Source of the DNA: Ruminococcus_G sp963594675
GTDB lineage: Bacteria; Bacillota; Clostridia; Lachnospirales; Lachnospiraceae
Direction of reading: 5' to 3'
DNA length: 5,042 nt
NCBI GenBank assembly: GCA_963594675.1
Contig: CAVBGA010000031.1
Span: 1 to 5,042 of the forward strand
Shown: positions 1 through 4,669 of the stretch, piece after piece
Layout: the number at the start of each line of letters is the position of its first letter
How positions within the stretch are numbered: position 1 is the stretch's first letter
The notes under the pieces: generated by a model
Databases searched by the model: none
What the model was told of the DNA's origin: nothing
What the model saw: the letters and a program-made list of their open reading frames with translations, nothing else
Made by a program: the position numbers and the translations under genes

Positions 1-54
1 AGGCTATCTTGGGAGTTTTCTATTGGCCATATGTGTCAGTGTAGATATGCTTAC
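1..54. mobile_element. Terminal end of a second IS66-family element, nested in tnpC
   Basis: Read on the minus strand from base 54, this segment begins GTAAGCATATCTACACTGAC, the GTAAGC start typical of IS66-family ends. Its first 24 bases match the IS end at 1182-1205 at 18 of 24 positions, and both arms end in CACAT. The terminus points left, so the body of the element lies outside the window. It interrupts tnpC of the neighbouring IS66 element at 54/55. Which end of the second element this is cannot be told. IS66 elements usually duplicate 8 bp of target; the candidate duplicate here is 55-62 (GCCTCATC), but its partner is off the left edge. Confidence 0.7.
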
Positions 55-455
55 GCCTCATCAACGAGCTGGCGGACTTTCTCTTCATCATCCGCAGGCT
101 CCTGACCGGCCGGCTCCTTATCCGTACTTTTCATGAGATCGGAGAAAGAGAGCTGGCCAAGGATATCTTTTTCCGATGACCTGCCATAGCGTCTGCTCAT
201 CCCAAGACGCAGTTCTTCCAGAAAGCGGTCCACCTTTGCTTCCGCCAGGGAGCATCTCGTATAAAGTTTGATAAATTCATCTTCAAGTTCCGACCTCGAC
301 ATCTTTGAAAGGTCGATACTTTCCAGCTTTTTCTGTCCTTTATTCATAAGTAGATTATCCCAGAAAAGAGCCGAAAATTCCATTGACCAAAGGGAGAAAT
401 ATACAGGGAAAAAGCCCGAAAAACCGTTGTTTTTCAGGCCTGAAATATTTGACAT
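51..455 (-). pseudogene. tnpC: IS66 transposase TnpC, N-terminal fragment interrupted by another IS end
   Basis: TnpC is the DDE transposase of IS66 elements, normally around 500 residues; at most 134 are present. The visible part is the N-terminal coiled-coil region with the family motif RRYGRSSEK, preceded by a heptad-like stretch (LAEAKVDRFLEELRL). The catalytic domain and zinc-binding region are absent. The frame runs into the terminal repeat of a second IS66-type element: the codon GCG spans the junction and the TAA stop comes from the invading GTAAGC end. The long frame starts at 455, but the family-like N-terminus MNKGQKKLES starts at 347, so the first 36 residues may not be translated. 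Neither start has a convincing ribosome binding site, which fits translational coupling to tnpB. Confidence 0.88.
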
Positions 456-479
456 ATAAGCTTTGTTGTGGATGAAATT

Positions 480-734
480 TCAGATGATCTTTCGGGCAAG
501 GACCTCCGGGTGGGCATCCGTCTGTTCAATGTTCAGTCCGTCAAGAAGCCAGGATAACTGCTGCTCGGTTACAGGCAGGGTGTTCTTCCCGTCTGCTTTG
601 GCGGGCCAGTTAAAGGTACCGGAATCCAGCCGGAACGGGTATTTTATCTTCAAAAGCAGCCCATCGATGTTATTTCTAAGATCCGTTGGTCCAAGTGCAA
701 GGTAGACCTGGCAGGATGGTGTCATTCTCAGCAT
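480..734 (-). pseudogene. tnpB: IS66 TnpB (Orf2) with apparent internal in-frame deletion
   Basis: TnpB is the small accessory protein of IS66-type elements, usually about 115-120 residues; this one has 84. The N-terminal motif VYLALGPTDLRNNIDGLL and the C-terminal RLDSGTFNWP...LSWLLDGL are clear. They are joined too closely: the conserved central block, normally containing a DPF...LFVFCNRR...KILYW...GFWL-type stretch, is missing after residues KIKYPF. About 33-35 residues are lost with the frame kept. The start ATG overlaps the end of tnpA by 7 bases; an internal ATG at 725 is an alternative. Function is unlikely because the deleted block is the best conserved part of the family. The comparison with full-length TnpB is from memory of the family. 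Confidence 0.85.
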
Positions 735-1132
735 GATGCCTTCACCACCTCCAGTGCATCTTTCAGGGTTTCCTTATCGAAGCCTTTTGGGAGCAGGAAC
801 GAGAGATCCCCCAGCCTTAGTTCGATCGGTTTTCCGGCAGGTGCTCCTGTTCCTTCCTCAGTCGGTGTTTTGATAAAAGTCACTTCCGGGACTTCGATAT
901 CTTCGAGATTCGGCTCGCATAATTCCAGCGGAATGAACTCCGGCGTAGGATCTGCTTCCGTTTCTGCCTGTTCGGATTCGATCTGACGTTTCTTTGCAGC
1001 GATATCATTCAGATGATTATGTGCAGCTGTTTTTGAAAATCCCTTCATTTGTGCAAAATTCTCTACCGTAAGATCAGACTTTTCGAATTCAGCCCTGATC
1101 GCTTCCCAGTTAAATACTTTACGTTTTGCCAT
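728..1132 (-). CDS. tnpA: IS66 TnpA (Orf1), helix-turn-helix accessory protein
   Basis: This is the first gene of the IS66 operon. The N-terminus (roughly residues 5-45 of MAKRKVFNW...) looks like a helix-turn-helix with SDLTVENFAQMKGFSKTAAH. A variable acidic linker follows, and the C-terminus has the family signature IELRLGDLSFLLPKGFDKET. Two ATGs are possible, at 1138 and 1132. The ribosome binding site AGGAGG (complement of 1141-1146) is only 2 bases from the first and 8 from the second, so the start MAKRK at 1132 is preferred, giving 134 residues. Length and frame look intact. The stop overlaps the tnpB start. It probably helps transposase binding or expression, but its exact role is not settled in the family. 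Confidence 0.9.
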   Translation of the reverse strand: MAKRKVFNWEAIRAEFEKSDLTVENFAQMKGFSKTAAHNHLNDIAAKKRQIESEQAETEADPTPEFIPLELCEPNLEDIEVPEVTFIKTPTEEGTGAPAGKPIELRLGDLSFLLPKGFDKETLKDALEVVKASC

Positions 1133-1181
1133 ATGCATTACCTCCTAGGATGCATTATGTAGGCAAAGAGGTCTGCTGTCT

Positions 1182-1205
1182 ATGTGCTACTCTGGATACG
1201 CTTAC
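1182..1205 (-). repeat. Terminal inverted-repeat end of the IS66 element
   Basis: The minus strand reads GTAAGCGTATCCAGAGTAGC then ACAT. It matches 18 of 24 positions of the end at 31-54 in the same orientation. The terminal GTAAGC is typical of IS66. The tnpA start lies about 70 bases inside, the usual spacing of a leader region in these elements. Confidence 0.8.
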
Positions 1206-1207
1206 CT

Positions 1208-1318
1208 TTTAATCGGGTCTTTAAGGAAAGATATAAGGTGTCACCGAGCGAGTATCGGAAGAAAAATACAGAGCTTTTTCAGGATTGGTACTCTTCGACA
1301 ATAAAAAACTCTGAATGA
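1208..1318 (+). pseudogene. AraC-family transcriptional regulator, C-terminal fragment
   Basis: The frame that emerges from the IS end reads FNRVFKERYKVSPSEYRKKN and continues about 16 more residues to a TGA at 1316. This is the second helix-turn-helix tail of AraC/XylS regulators, whose signature is F.R.FK...G.SP.EYR. Only 36 codons remain. There is no start codon or ribosome binding site, and the upstream side is IS66 sequence, so the gene was cut by the insertion. The remainder, if it survives, should lie beyond the left edge on the far side of the IS elements. The fragment is expected to have no function. Confidence 0.85.
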
Positions 1319-1333
1319 CAAGGTATATTAAAG

Positions 1334-1362
1334 TTGACGCAACGCGTAGAATATCATATTAT
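1334..1362 (+). promoter_or_regulatory. Sigma-A-type promoter of the HTH/DUF3990 operon
   Basis: A TTGACG -35 box (1334-1339), a 17-base spacer and a TATTAT -10 box (1357-1362) match the housekeeping consensus well. Transcription should start near 1368-1370, directly before a run of seven Gs, giving a leader of only about 15 bases before the ATG at 1384. The promoter lies just after the end of the AraC fragment. Confidence 0.7.
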
Positions 1363-1363
1363 A
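1347..1363. promoter_or_regulatory. Palindrome over the -10 box, candidate operator
   Basis: TAGAATATCATATTATA is a palindrome around C1355 with one mismatched pair out of eight. It covers the -10 box of the operon promoter. The first gene encodes a small HTH protein, so autorepression by binding here is a reasonable guess. AT-rich palindromes also occur by chance near -10 boxes. Confidence 0.35.
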
Positions 1364-1383
1364 TACGTACGGGGGGGAACACT

Positions 1384-1572
1384 ATGATTTCAGAAGAAGT
1401 AAGAGAACTAAGAGATTCTATGGGAATGAATCGCAGAGAGTTTTGCGAATATTTCAGCATTCCATATCGTACGATGAGTGACTGGGAAGCAGGCAAGCGC
1501 AAAATGCCGGAATATCTTCTGAGACTCATGGAATACAAGGCTAAGACCGAAAAATTGGTTGAGACGAATTGA
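1384..1572 (+). CDS. Small Xre-type helix-turn-helix protein
   Basis: This 62-residue protein is almost entirely one DNA-binding domain. Residues 1-12 form helix 1, and the motif MNRREFCEYFSIPYRTMSDW followed by EAGKRKMPEYLLRL matches an Xre/Cro-type helix-turn-helix with the usual SDWEAGKR recognition end. The frame is open from 1315, but the ATG at 1384 is chosen because it follows the predicted promoter and starts the domain properly; the earlier ATG lies upstream of the -35 box. The binding site upstream is a G7 tract rather than a standard AGGAGG. It is the first gene of the operon with the DUF3791 and DUF3990 genes. The likely role is autoregulation or an antitoxin-like DNA-binding partner; this is inferred from context. 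Confidence 0.85.
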   Translation: MISEEVRELRDSMGMNRREFCEYFSIPYRTMSDWEAGKRKMPEYLLRLMEYKAKTEKLVETN

Positions 1573-1648
1573 AAATGTGAATATTCTGTTGGACTATGAG
1601 GAGACCTGTTCCCTGTAGGTGTGTTGTTTTAGAGATGGAGGTGTAAGA

Positions 1649-1873
1649 ATGAGTGTAAGAGAAAAAGAAGTATTAAACATGCAGCTTACGCTGATTCCGC
1701 TGCTTTCAAGTGCATGGAAGAAAAGCTATAGCGATCTGGCAAAAATTTTTCGTGAATTTGATGTCTTAAGTTACATCGATATCTGCTATGAAAATTATAA
1801 TTCAACCGGAAATCAAGGGATTATTGATGATCTTAAAGACTATATTGAAATGCAGGGAGGAGATATCTCGTGA
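1649..1873 (+). CDS. DUF3791-like small protein, putative partner of the DUF3990 protein
   Basis: This 74-residue helical protein has the ending IIDDLKDYIEMQGGDIS, typical of DUF3791, preceded by YSDLAKIFREFDVLSYIDIC. DUF3791 genes are recurrent immediate neighbours of DUF3990 genes in Firmicutes. The start at 1649 has a good ribosome binding site (GGAGGTG, 1637-1643); the frame is open about 10 codons further upstream but without such a site. The stop TGA overlaps the GTG start of the next gene, so the two are translationally coupled. By position and size it could be the antitoxin or a folding/regulatory partner of the DUF3990 protein. No enzymatic motif is visible. Confidence 0.75.
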   Translation: MSVREKEVLNMQLTLIPLLSSAWKKSYSDLAKIFREFDVLSYIDICYENYNSTGNQGIIDDLKDYIEMQGGDIS

Positions 1874-2430
1874 AGAAACTATATCATGGATCACTGAGTG
1901 CTTTTGATGAGATAGATTTGTCAGCGGGAAAAGGATACAAAGATTTCGGCAAAGGTTTTTATGCAACTGCTGTAGAAAAACATGCTGAAAGATTGGCAAT
2001 TCGGAATAAGGGAATATTAACAAAGCGACAAAAAGTATTGAAAATAAAAAATCCTTCTTTGAAAGTTGAGCCTGTGGTGGCATATCGGTATAATTTGCTC
2101 TACGATGAAAATAATACAGAAAACTTGTCAATTAAAATATTTACAACTGCTGATGCAGAGTGGCTACGTTTCATTGTGGCTAACAGAAAAAGTTCAGCAT
2201 CTGTACACGATTATGATATTGTTATCGGGCCGACAGCAGATGCTCAGACAACGACAATTATCAATGAACATATGGAGGAACTTGAGGAGTCTGGATTTGG
2301 AGCAGATGTCTGCGATAAGGTTATTGCAGAATTAATGCCGGAAAATTTGTCAAAACAATATTTCTTTGGAACTGAAGAAGCTCTGAAGACTCTTAAATTT
2401 GATAAGATTAAAAGACAGGTGATTTTATGA
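1870..2430 (+). CDS. DUF3990 family protein, putative ADP-ribosyltransferase toxin
   Basis: This 186-residue soluble protein fits the DUF3990 family, which belongs to the ADP-ribosyltransferase superfamily. Visible motifs are LYHGS near the N-terminus (His6), KDFGKGFYAT (Tyr31), a middle block TADAEWLRFIVANR (residues 93-106), HDYDIVIGPTAD (113-124) and KQYFFGTEEALKTLKF (162-177, Gln163). The His6, Tyr31 and Gln163 positions correspond to an H-Y-[E/Q]-type NAD-binding triad; assigning Gln163 as the third residue is an inference. No signal peptide or membrane segment is seen, so it should act in the cytosol. It starts at GTG with a strong GGGAGGAG site (1855-1862) and overlaps both neighbours by 4 bases. 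It is probably the toxic component of the operon; the target molecule is unknown. Confidence 0.85.
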   Translation: MKKLYHGSLSAFDEIDLSAGKGYKDFGKGFYATAVEKHAERLAIRNKGILTKRQKVLKIKNPSLKVEPVVAYRYNLLYDENNTENLSIKIFTTADAEWLRFIVANRKSSASVHDYDIVIGPTADAQTTTIINEHMEELEESGFGADVCDKVIAELMPENLSKQYFFGTEEALKTLKFDKIKRQVIL

Positions 2431-2669
2431 TGGTAAAGCAGAGTGAAATAAAAAAAGTTATTAGGATTACATCGGCATATCTAGTTGAAGAGCTGATGCG
2501 GTATAAAGATATTACTCGTGACGATGCCTTGGAAATGCTTATGCAGACAACCTGTTATGAGGCCCTTATGGATCCTGAGACAGAATTATATTTGGAATCA
2601 AAGGAGTCTGTTTGGGATACTTTGAAAGAGGAGATAACAGGAAATCCATACAGGTTGTTGGTTGTATAG
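2427..2669 (+). CDS. Second small partner protein of the DUF3990 operon
   Basis: This 80-residue, acidic, helix-rich protein follows the DUF3990 gene with an ATGA overlap. A second ATG at 2430 is an alternative start; AGGTG at about 2415-2419 is the ribosome binding site. Its layout loosely recalls the DUF3791-like gene upstream: an N-terminal helical half, then a TELYLESKESVWDTLKEEI ending that parallels STGNQGIIDDLKDYI. Similarity is weak, so homology is only suggested. The tight coupling makes it likely to act with the DUF3990 protein, perhaps as a second neutralising subunit. No catalytic motif or membrane segment is visible. Confidence 0.7.
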   Translation: MMVKQSEIKKVIRITSAYLVEELMRYKDITRDDALEMLMQTTCYEALMDPETELYLESKESVWDTLKEEITGNPYRLLVV

Positions 2670-2717
2670 AAGCGGTAAATATGTAAGCTTTTTAAATACA
2701 ACAAGAGGAAAGGGAAT

Positions 2718-3458
2718 ATGACAGAGGATGTTGTTAAAAACAAATTAAAACGTAGGAGAAGGAAAAAGAAGAAAAGCGTGGTGGATTCTGCTGCAAGAAA
2801 TGCAGCTGTTCTGTCTGATGGCTGTAATCCGCAATTAGTGGCTGGAGCTGAGTTTGCTGGTATCTTTGAAATGCCGATCATTAAAAAGCCTAAAAAGATG
2901 ATAATTCCAGACAATCTTGTGCCTTTCAGCAAGATGGACAAGGCTGATAAGAAAAAATTTGCAGTGTGTGAATATGAAAATGACAGAGAATTTCGAGATT
3001 TGCTGGTAAATCCGAATGAATATATTACTATTTTAAAAAAATATCAAGGATTTATAACGCCAGATTGTTCGATTTATCGAGATATGCCATTGGCAGCACA
3101 GGTTACAAATATATACAGAAGCCGAGCTATTGGTTACTATTTTCAAAAGCATGGGGTATACGTAGTGCCGTGTGTCAGGTGGGGAGATGAGAGAACTTAT
3201 ACGACGCAATGTCTCCCAGAAAAGATTGCATTTCTGGGAATTGAAAAGCACAGTATTGTGTCTATTGGAACGTACGGGCAACTTAAGAATACGGTTAATC
3301 GATATTATTTTGAAAAGGGGTTGGATTCCATGATGGAAACATTGGAGCCAGAAATTGTACTTGTTTACAGTAAGATGCCGCAAGAGATTAAAGATAAATA
3401 TCCGTTAACTAATTTTGTAGAATATGAAGATTGGACCTCTATTATGCGAAAGGAGTAG
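2718..3458 (+). CDS. DUF4417 domain protein
   Basis: This 246-residue protein has a very basic N-terminus (residues 8-19, KLKRRRRKKKKS) that could bind nucleic acid. A DUF4417 domain follows from about residue 80 to 225. Recognisable blocks are YRDMP (120-124), RSRAIGYYFQKHG (134-146), VPCVRWGDERTY (150-161), SIVSIGTYG (179-187) and FEKGLDSMMETLEPEIVLVY (198-217). DUF4417 occurs in phages, plasmids and mobile islands; its biochemical function is not known to me. The start at 2718 has AGAGGA (2704-2709) and AAGGG just upstream. It begins 48 bases after the previous operon and could be cotranscribed with it or have its own promoter, though none is clear. Its stop lies 2 bases before the start of the toxin fragment. 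Confidence 0.8.
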   Translation: MTEDVVKNKLKRRRRKKKKSVVDSAARNAAVLSDGCNPQLVAGAEFAGIFEMPIIKKPKKMIIPDNLVPFSKMDKADKKKFAVCEYENDREFRDLLVNPNEYITILKKYQGFITPDCSIYRDMPLAAQVTNIYRSRAIGYYFQKHGVYVVPCVRWGDERTYTTQCLPEKIAFLGIEKHSIVSIGTYGQLKNTVNRYYFEKGLDSMMETLEPEIVLVYSKMPQEIKDKYPLTNFVEYEDWTSIMRKE

Positions 3459-3460
3459 TA

Positions 3461-3848
3461 GTGGGAGCAGGACAAAGTGATTTATACAAAGGGACATATG
3501 GGGATAATCCGGATAATATACCTGATGAACTAAAAGGAAAGGTTAAGATGCCACCCAATGATGCACAGCTGAAACATTTTATGAGAGATGGAGAAGGGCA
3601 TCTGCCGGATACGCCGGAGAACAGGAAGTTATTGGTGAATTTAGCGAATGATAAAAAATATCATATGGGTAAAGATAAGTATGGAAATGAACGGCATGTG
3701 CGAAAAAAATAATGATGGAACACAGGACTGGGTGCGGCATCGGAATCAAGTAATAAACGAAGGTGGAAGAAACAGGGTGGAACGATCCTGGGATTCTGAG
3801 ACGGGGTTGTTCAGAAATGTATCTTCCAAAATGAGAAGAAAGAGGTAA
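3461..3848 (+). pseudogene. Orphan polymorphic-toxin C-terminal domain, frameshifted
   Basis: The first part (GTG at 3461, 83 codons, stop TAA at 3710) reads SDLYKGTYGDNPDNIPDELK, then KHFMRDGEGHLPDTPENRK and KDKYGNERHVRK. The rest lies in another frame from 3708 to the stop at 3846: NNDGTQDWVRHRNQVINEGG, then WDSETGL. Joined, about 128 residues match in style the C-terminal toxin domains of Rhs/CDI/LXG-type proteins. In those I recall a conserved GHL.DTP.NR block and a DG.Q.WV......I..GG.N block. A nuclease activity is possible but unproven. The two halves separate at a run of seven As (3703-3709); one A fewer would join them. No secretion or delivery region precedes it. AAGGAG at 3450-3454 places the start at GTG 3461. 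Confidence 0.7.
3703..3709 (+). other. A7 tract at the frameshift in the toxin domain
   Basis: The sequence CGAAAAAAATAATG ends the first frame at TAA. Removing one A continues the frame into NNDGTQDWVR, the expected second half. Causes could be a fixed mutation, an assembly error, or slippage of polymerase or ribosome on the run. Confidence 0.7.
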
Positions 3849-4181
3849 ATGATGACTAGATATGATTTGTTTTGCATGATATTTTTAGCATTGGATGCAG
3901 ATTGGGATGAAACTCATGACGAAGAATTGGGAAAATATTTAAGCGATGCCAATCCCTTTTTGTTTGAAGGAGAAAATTCGGCTATAAGTGACATATACAC
4001 TGAATTTTGTAGCATTATTAAAGATGAGAGTATTGTAAAAGAGAAAAGCTTTGATTTGGCAAAAGAATATGTGAACTATTTGAATAACAGGGCTGTTACA
4101 GAATCGTTTGATTTATTGGAAGAAGACCAGTGGAAAGATGCATTAAATGCATATTTGGACGAAAAATATGGTGATAAATGA
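3849..4181 (+). CDS. Probable immunity protein for the adjacent toxin domain
   Basis: This 110-residue acidic cytosolic protein has no signal peptide or membrane segment. It carries LGKYLSDANPFLFEGENSA (residues 27-45), then IYTEFCSI, LAKEYVNYL and EEDQWKDALNAYLDEKYG. This NPFLF...Y.EF...Y...L...W...YL pattern is one I associate with small immunity proteins encoded right after polymorphic or CDI toxin tips. It begins directly after the toxin stop codon, and acidic immunity proteins commonly pair with basic nuclease toxins. Two ATGs are adjacent; AGAGG at 3841-3845 lies 3 bases from the first and 6 from the second, so 3852 may be the real start. Unlike the toxin, the gene looks intact, as expected if it still protects against sister cells carrying a working toxin. 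Confidence 0.6.
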   Translation: MMTRYDLFCMIFLALDADWDETHDEELGKYLSDANPFLFEGENSAISDIYTEFCSIIKDESIVKEKSFDLAKEYVNYLNNRAVTESFDLLEEDQWKDALNAYLDEKYGDK

Positions 4182-4217
4182 TATAACATATTAAAATCAT
4201 TGGGTCTAAACGATTCA

Positions 4218-4240
4218 AAGTGACATTTCAAATGTCACTT
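4218..4240. repeat. Perfect 23-base palindrome
   Basis: AAGTGACATTT, a central C, then AAATGTCACTT: eleven bases on each side are exact reverse complements. The arms could form a stem with a tiny loop, but no T-tract follows, so it is not a typical terminator. It starts 36 bases after the immunity gene stop. It could be a protein-binding site or a recombination element. Confidence 0.75.
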
Positions 4241-4245
4241 AGGAG

Positions 4246-4277
4246 TGATAACATCTGCTGATAACAATTTGATAACA
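4246..4277. repeat. Three TGATAACA direct repeats
   Basis: TGATAACA occurs at 4246-4253, 4259-4266 and 4270-4277, with starts 13 and 11 bases apart. Iterated octamers near one helical turn apart are typical of binding arrays for a DNA-binding protein, such as integrase arm sites or iterons. The protein is not identified. Confidence 0.6.
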
Positions 4278-4289
4278 TTAGCTCATGCA

Positions 4290-4306
4290 GTCCATGTAAT
4301 GTGGAC
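4290..4306. repeat. Short inverted repeat GTCCA/TGGAC
   Basis: GTCCA (4290-4294) and TGGAC (4302-4306) flank a 7-base spacer TGTAATG. It is small and could be chance, but it lies directly after the TGATAACA array. Confidence 0.35.
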
Positions 4307-4397
4307 AACTGGAAACAAATGGAATCAAATCAGAACAAATGACCCTAGCAAAAAGAGTTAGGATCAATATCTTGTTAGGGAGTTTGAATAAAACACT

Positions 4398-4443
4398 AAA
4401 TCCCTACAAACCGTGTAAATAAGCGGTTTGTAGGGATTTTTTT
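4398..4443 (+). terminator. Strong intrinsic terminator
   Basis: Perfect 16-bp stem: AAATCCCTACAAACCG (4398-4413) and CGGTTTGTAGGGATTT (4424-4439), a 10-base loop TGTAAATAAG, and a run of seven Ts (4437-4443). It ends rightward transcription, presumably from the toxin/immunity operon, about 215 bases after its last gene. An upstream A-rich stretch may allow weaker termination in the other direction. Confidence 0.9.
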
Positions 4444-4452
4444 AATGCCCGA

Positions 4453-4470
4453 TGGGTACGATTTGGGTAC
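4453..4470. repeat. Paired TGGGTAC direct repeats
   Basis: TGGGTAC at 4453-4459 and again at 4464-4470, starts 11 bases apart, so both face the same side of the helix. It follows directly after the terminator. Possible recombinase or regulator site; function unknown. Confidence 0.45.
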
Positions 4471-4544
4471 AAAAATAATTATTCTGGAGTGAGTACTGGT
4501 AACCATTACAAGTCTACTCTATGAGATTTACAAGGAAAGAAAAT

Positions 4545-4575
4545 AGCTGCCAACTACTCGCAATAGTTGACGGCT
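4545..4575. repeat. 12-bp hairpin with 7-base loop
   Basis: AGCTGCCAACTA (4545-4556) pairs with TAGTTGACGGCT (4564-4575); two of the twelve pairs need G-U wobble in RNA. The loop is CTCGCAA. A smaller TACTT/AAGTA hairpin follows at 4577-4588. There is no T-tract after it, so it is not an obvious terminator. It may be part of a degraded mobile-element end. Confidence 0.5.
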
Positions 4576-4669
4576 GTACTTAAAAGTAAGCTTTAAAACT
4601 GTAATAGATGGTCGGCCGTATGTCTTTGGCTTTCCTCTTTTTGTGTGTTCAATATAGCACATCTGATAA

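Larger units (their letters stand above)
55..1205 (-). mobile_element. IS66-family insertion sequence, 5' part, truncated and internally deleted
   Basis: A minus-strand element carries tnpA, tnpB and the start of tnpC in the standard IS66 order. Its intact terminus is at 1205, where the minus strand reads GTAAGCGTATCCAGAGTAGC. Beyond 1205 lies the remnant of an AraC-type gene, which supports this base as the junction. The other end is missing because tnpC is interrupted at 54/55 by another IS66-type terminus. With a shortened TnpB and only about a quarter of TnpC, the copy should not transpose by itself. The expected 8-bp target duplicate next to the intact end is 1206-1213 (CTTTTAAT); its partner is not in the window. 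Confidence 0.92.
4182..4669. other. Structured non-coding region
   Basis: No credible gene is found on either strand between the immunity gene and the transposase remnant, where the reading frame begins to make sense at about 4640. The stretch holds several repeats and hairpins listed separately, plus a strong terminator. The density of palindromes and short direct repeats is higher than expected for simple spacer and would suit a recombinase- or repressor-binding region. No integrase gene, tRNA or origin protein is in the window to confirm this. Confidence 0.5.

Noticed and set aside
463..705. Plus-strand frame opposite tnpB
   Set aside because: Antisense shadow of the IS66 tnpB gene.
1315..1383. 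Longer HTH protein starting at ATG 1315
   Set aside because: This start lies upstream of the predicted promoter, overlaps the AraC fragment stop, has no ribosome site, and the added residues do not look like part of the domain.
1802..2131. Minus-strand open frame inside the DUF3990 gene
   Set aside because: Low-complexity shadow frame opposite a well-supported gene, with no family resemblance and no ribosome binding site.
2066..2335. Plus-strand alternative frame in the DUF3990 gene
   Set aside because: Composition is unlike a real protein and it lies wholly within the DUF3990 coding frame.
2555..3383. Minus-strand open frames opposite the DUF4417 gene
   Set aside because: They are complements of a recognised coding region, rich in Phe/Leu from antisense A-rich codons, with no independent support.
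3431..3460. TTG start at 3431 for the toxin fragment
   Set aside because: No ribosome binding site is suitably placed for it; GTG 3461 follows AAGGAG at the right distance.
4218..4240. Palindrome as an intrinsic terminator
   Set aside because: No T-tract follows, and a clear terminator exists at 4398-4443.
4246..4277. CRISPR-like array
   Set aside because: The repeat unit is only 8 bases with 3-5 base gaps, far from CRISPR dimensions, and no cas gene is present.
4445..4492. 15-codon frame MPDGYDLGTK... after the terminator
   Set aside because: No ribosome site, starts just after a strong terminator, and is too short to support.
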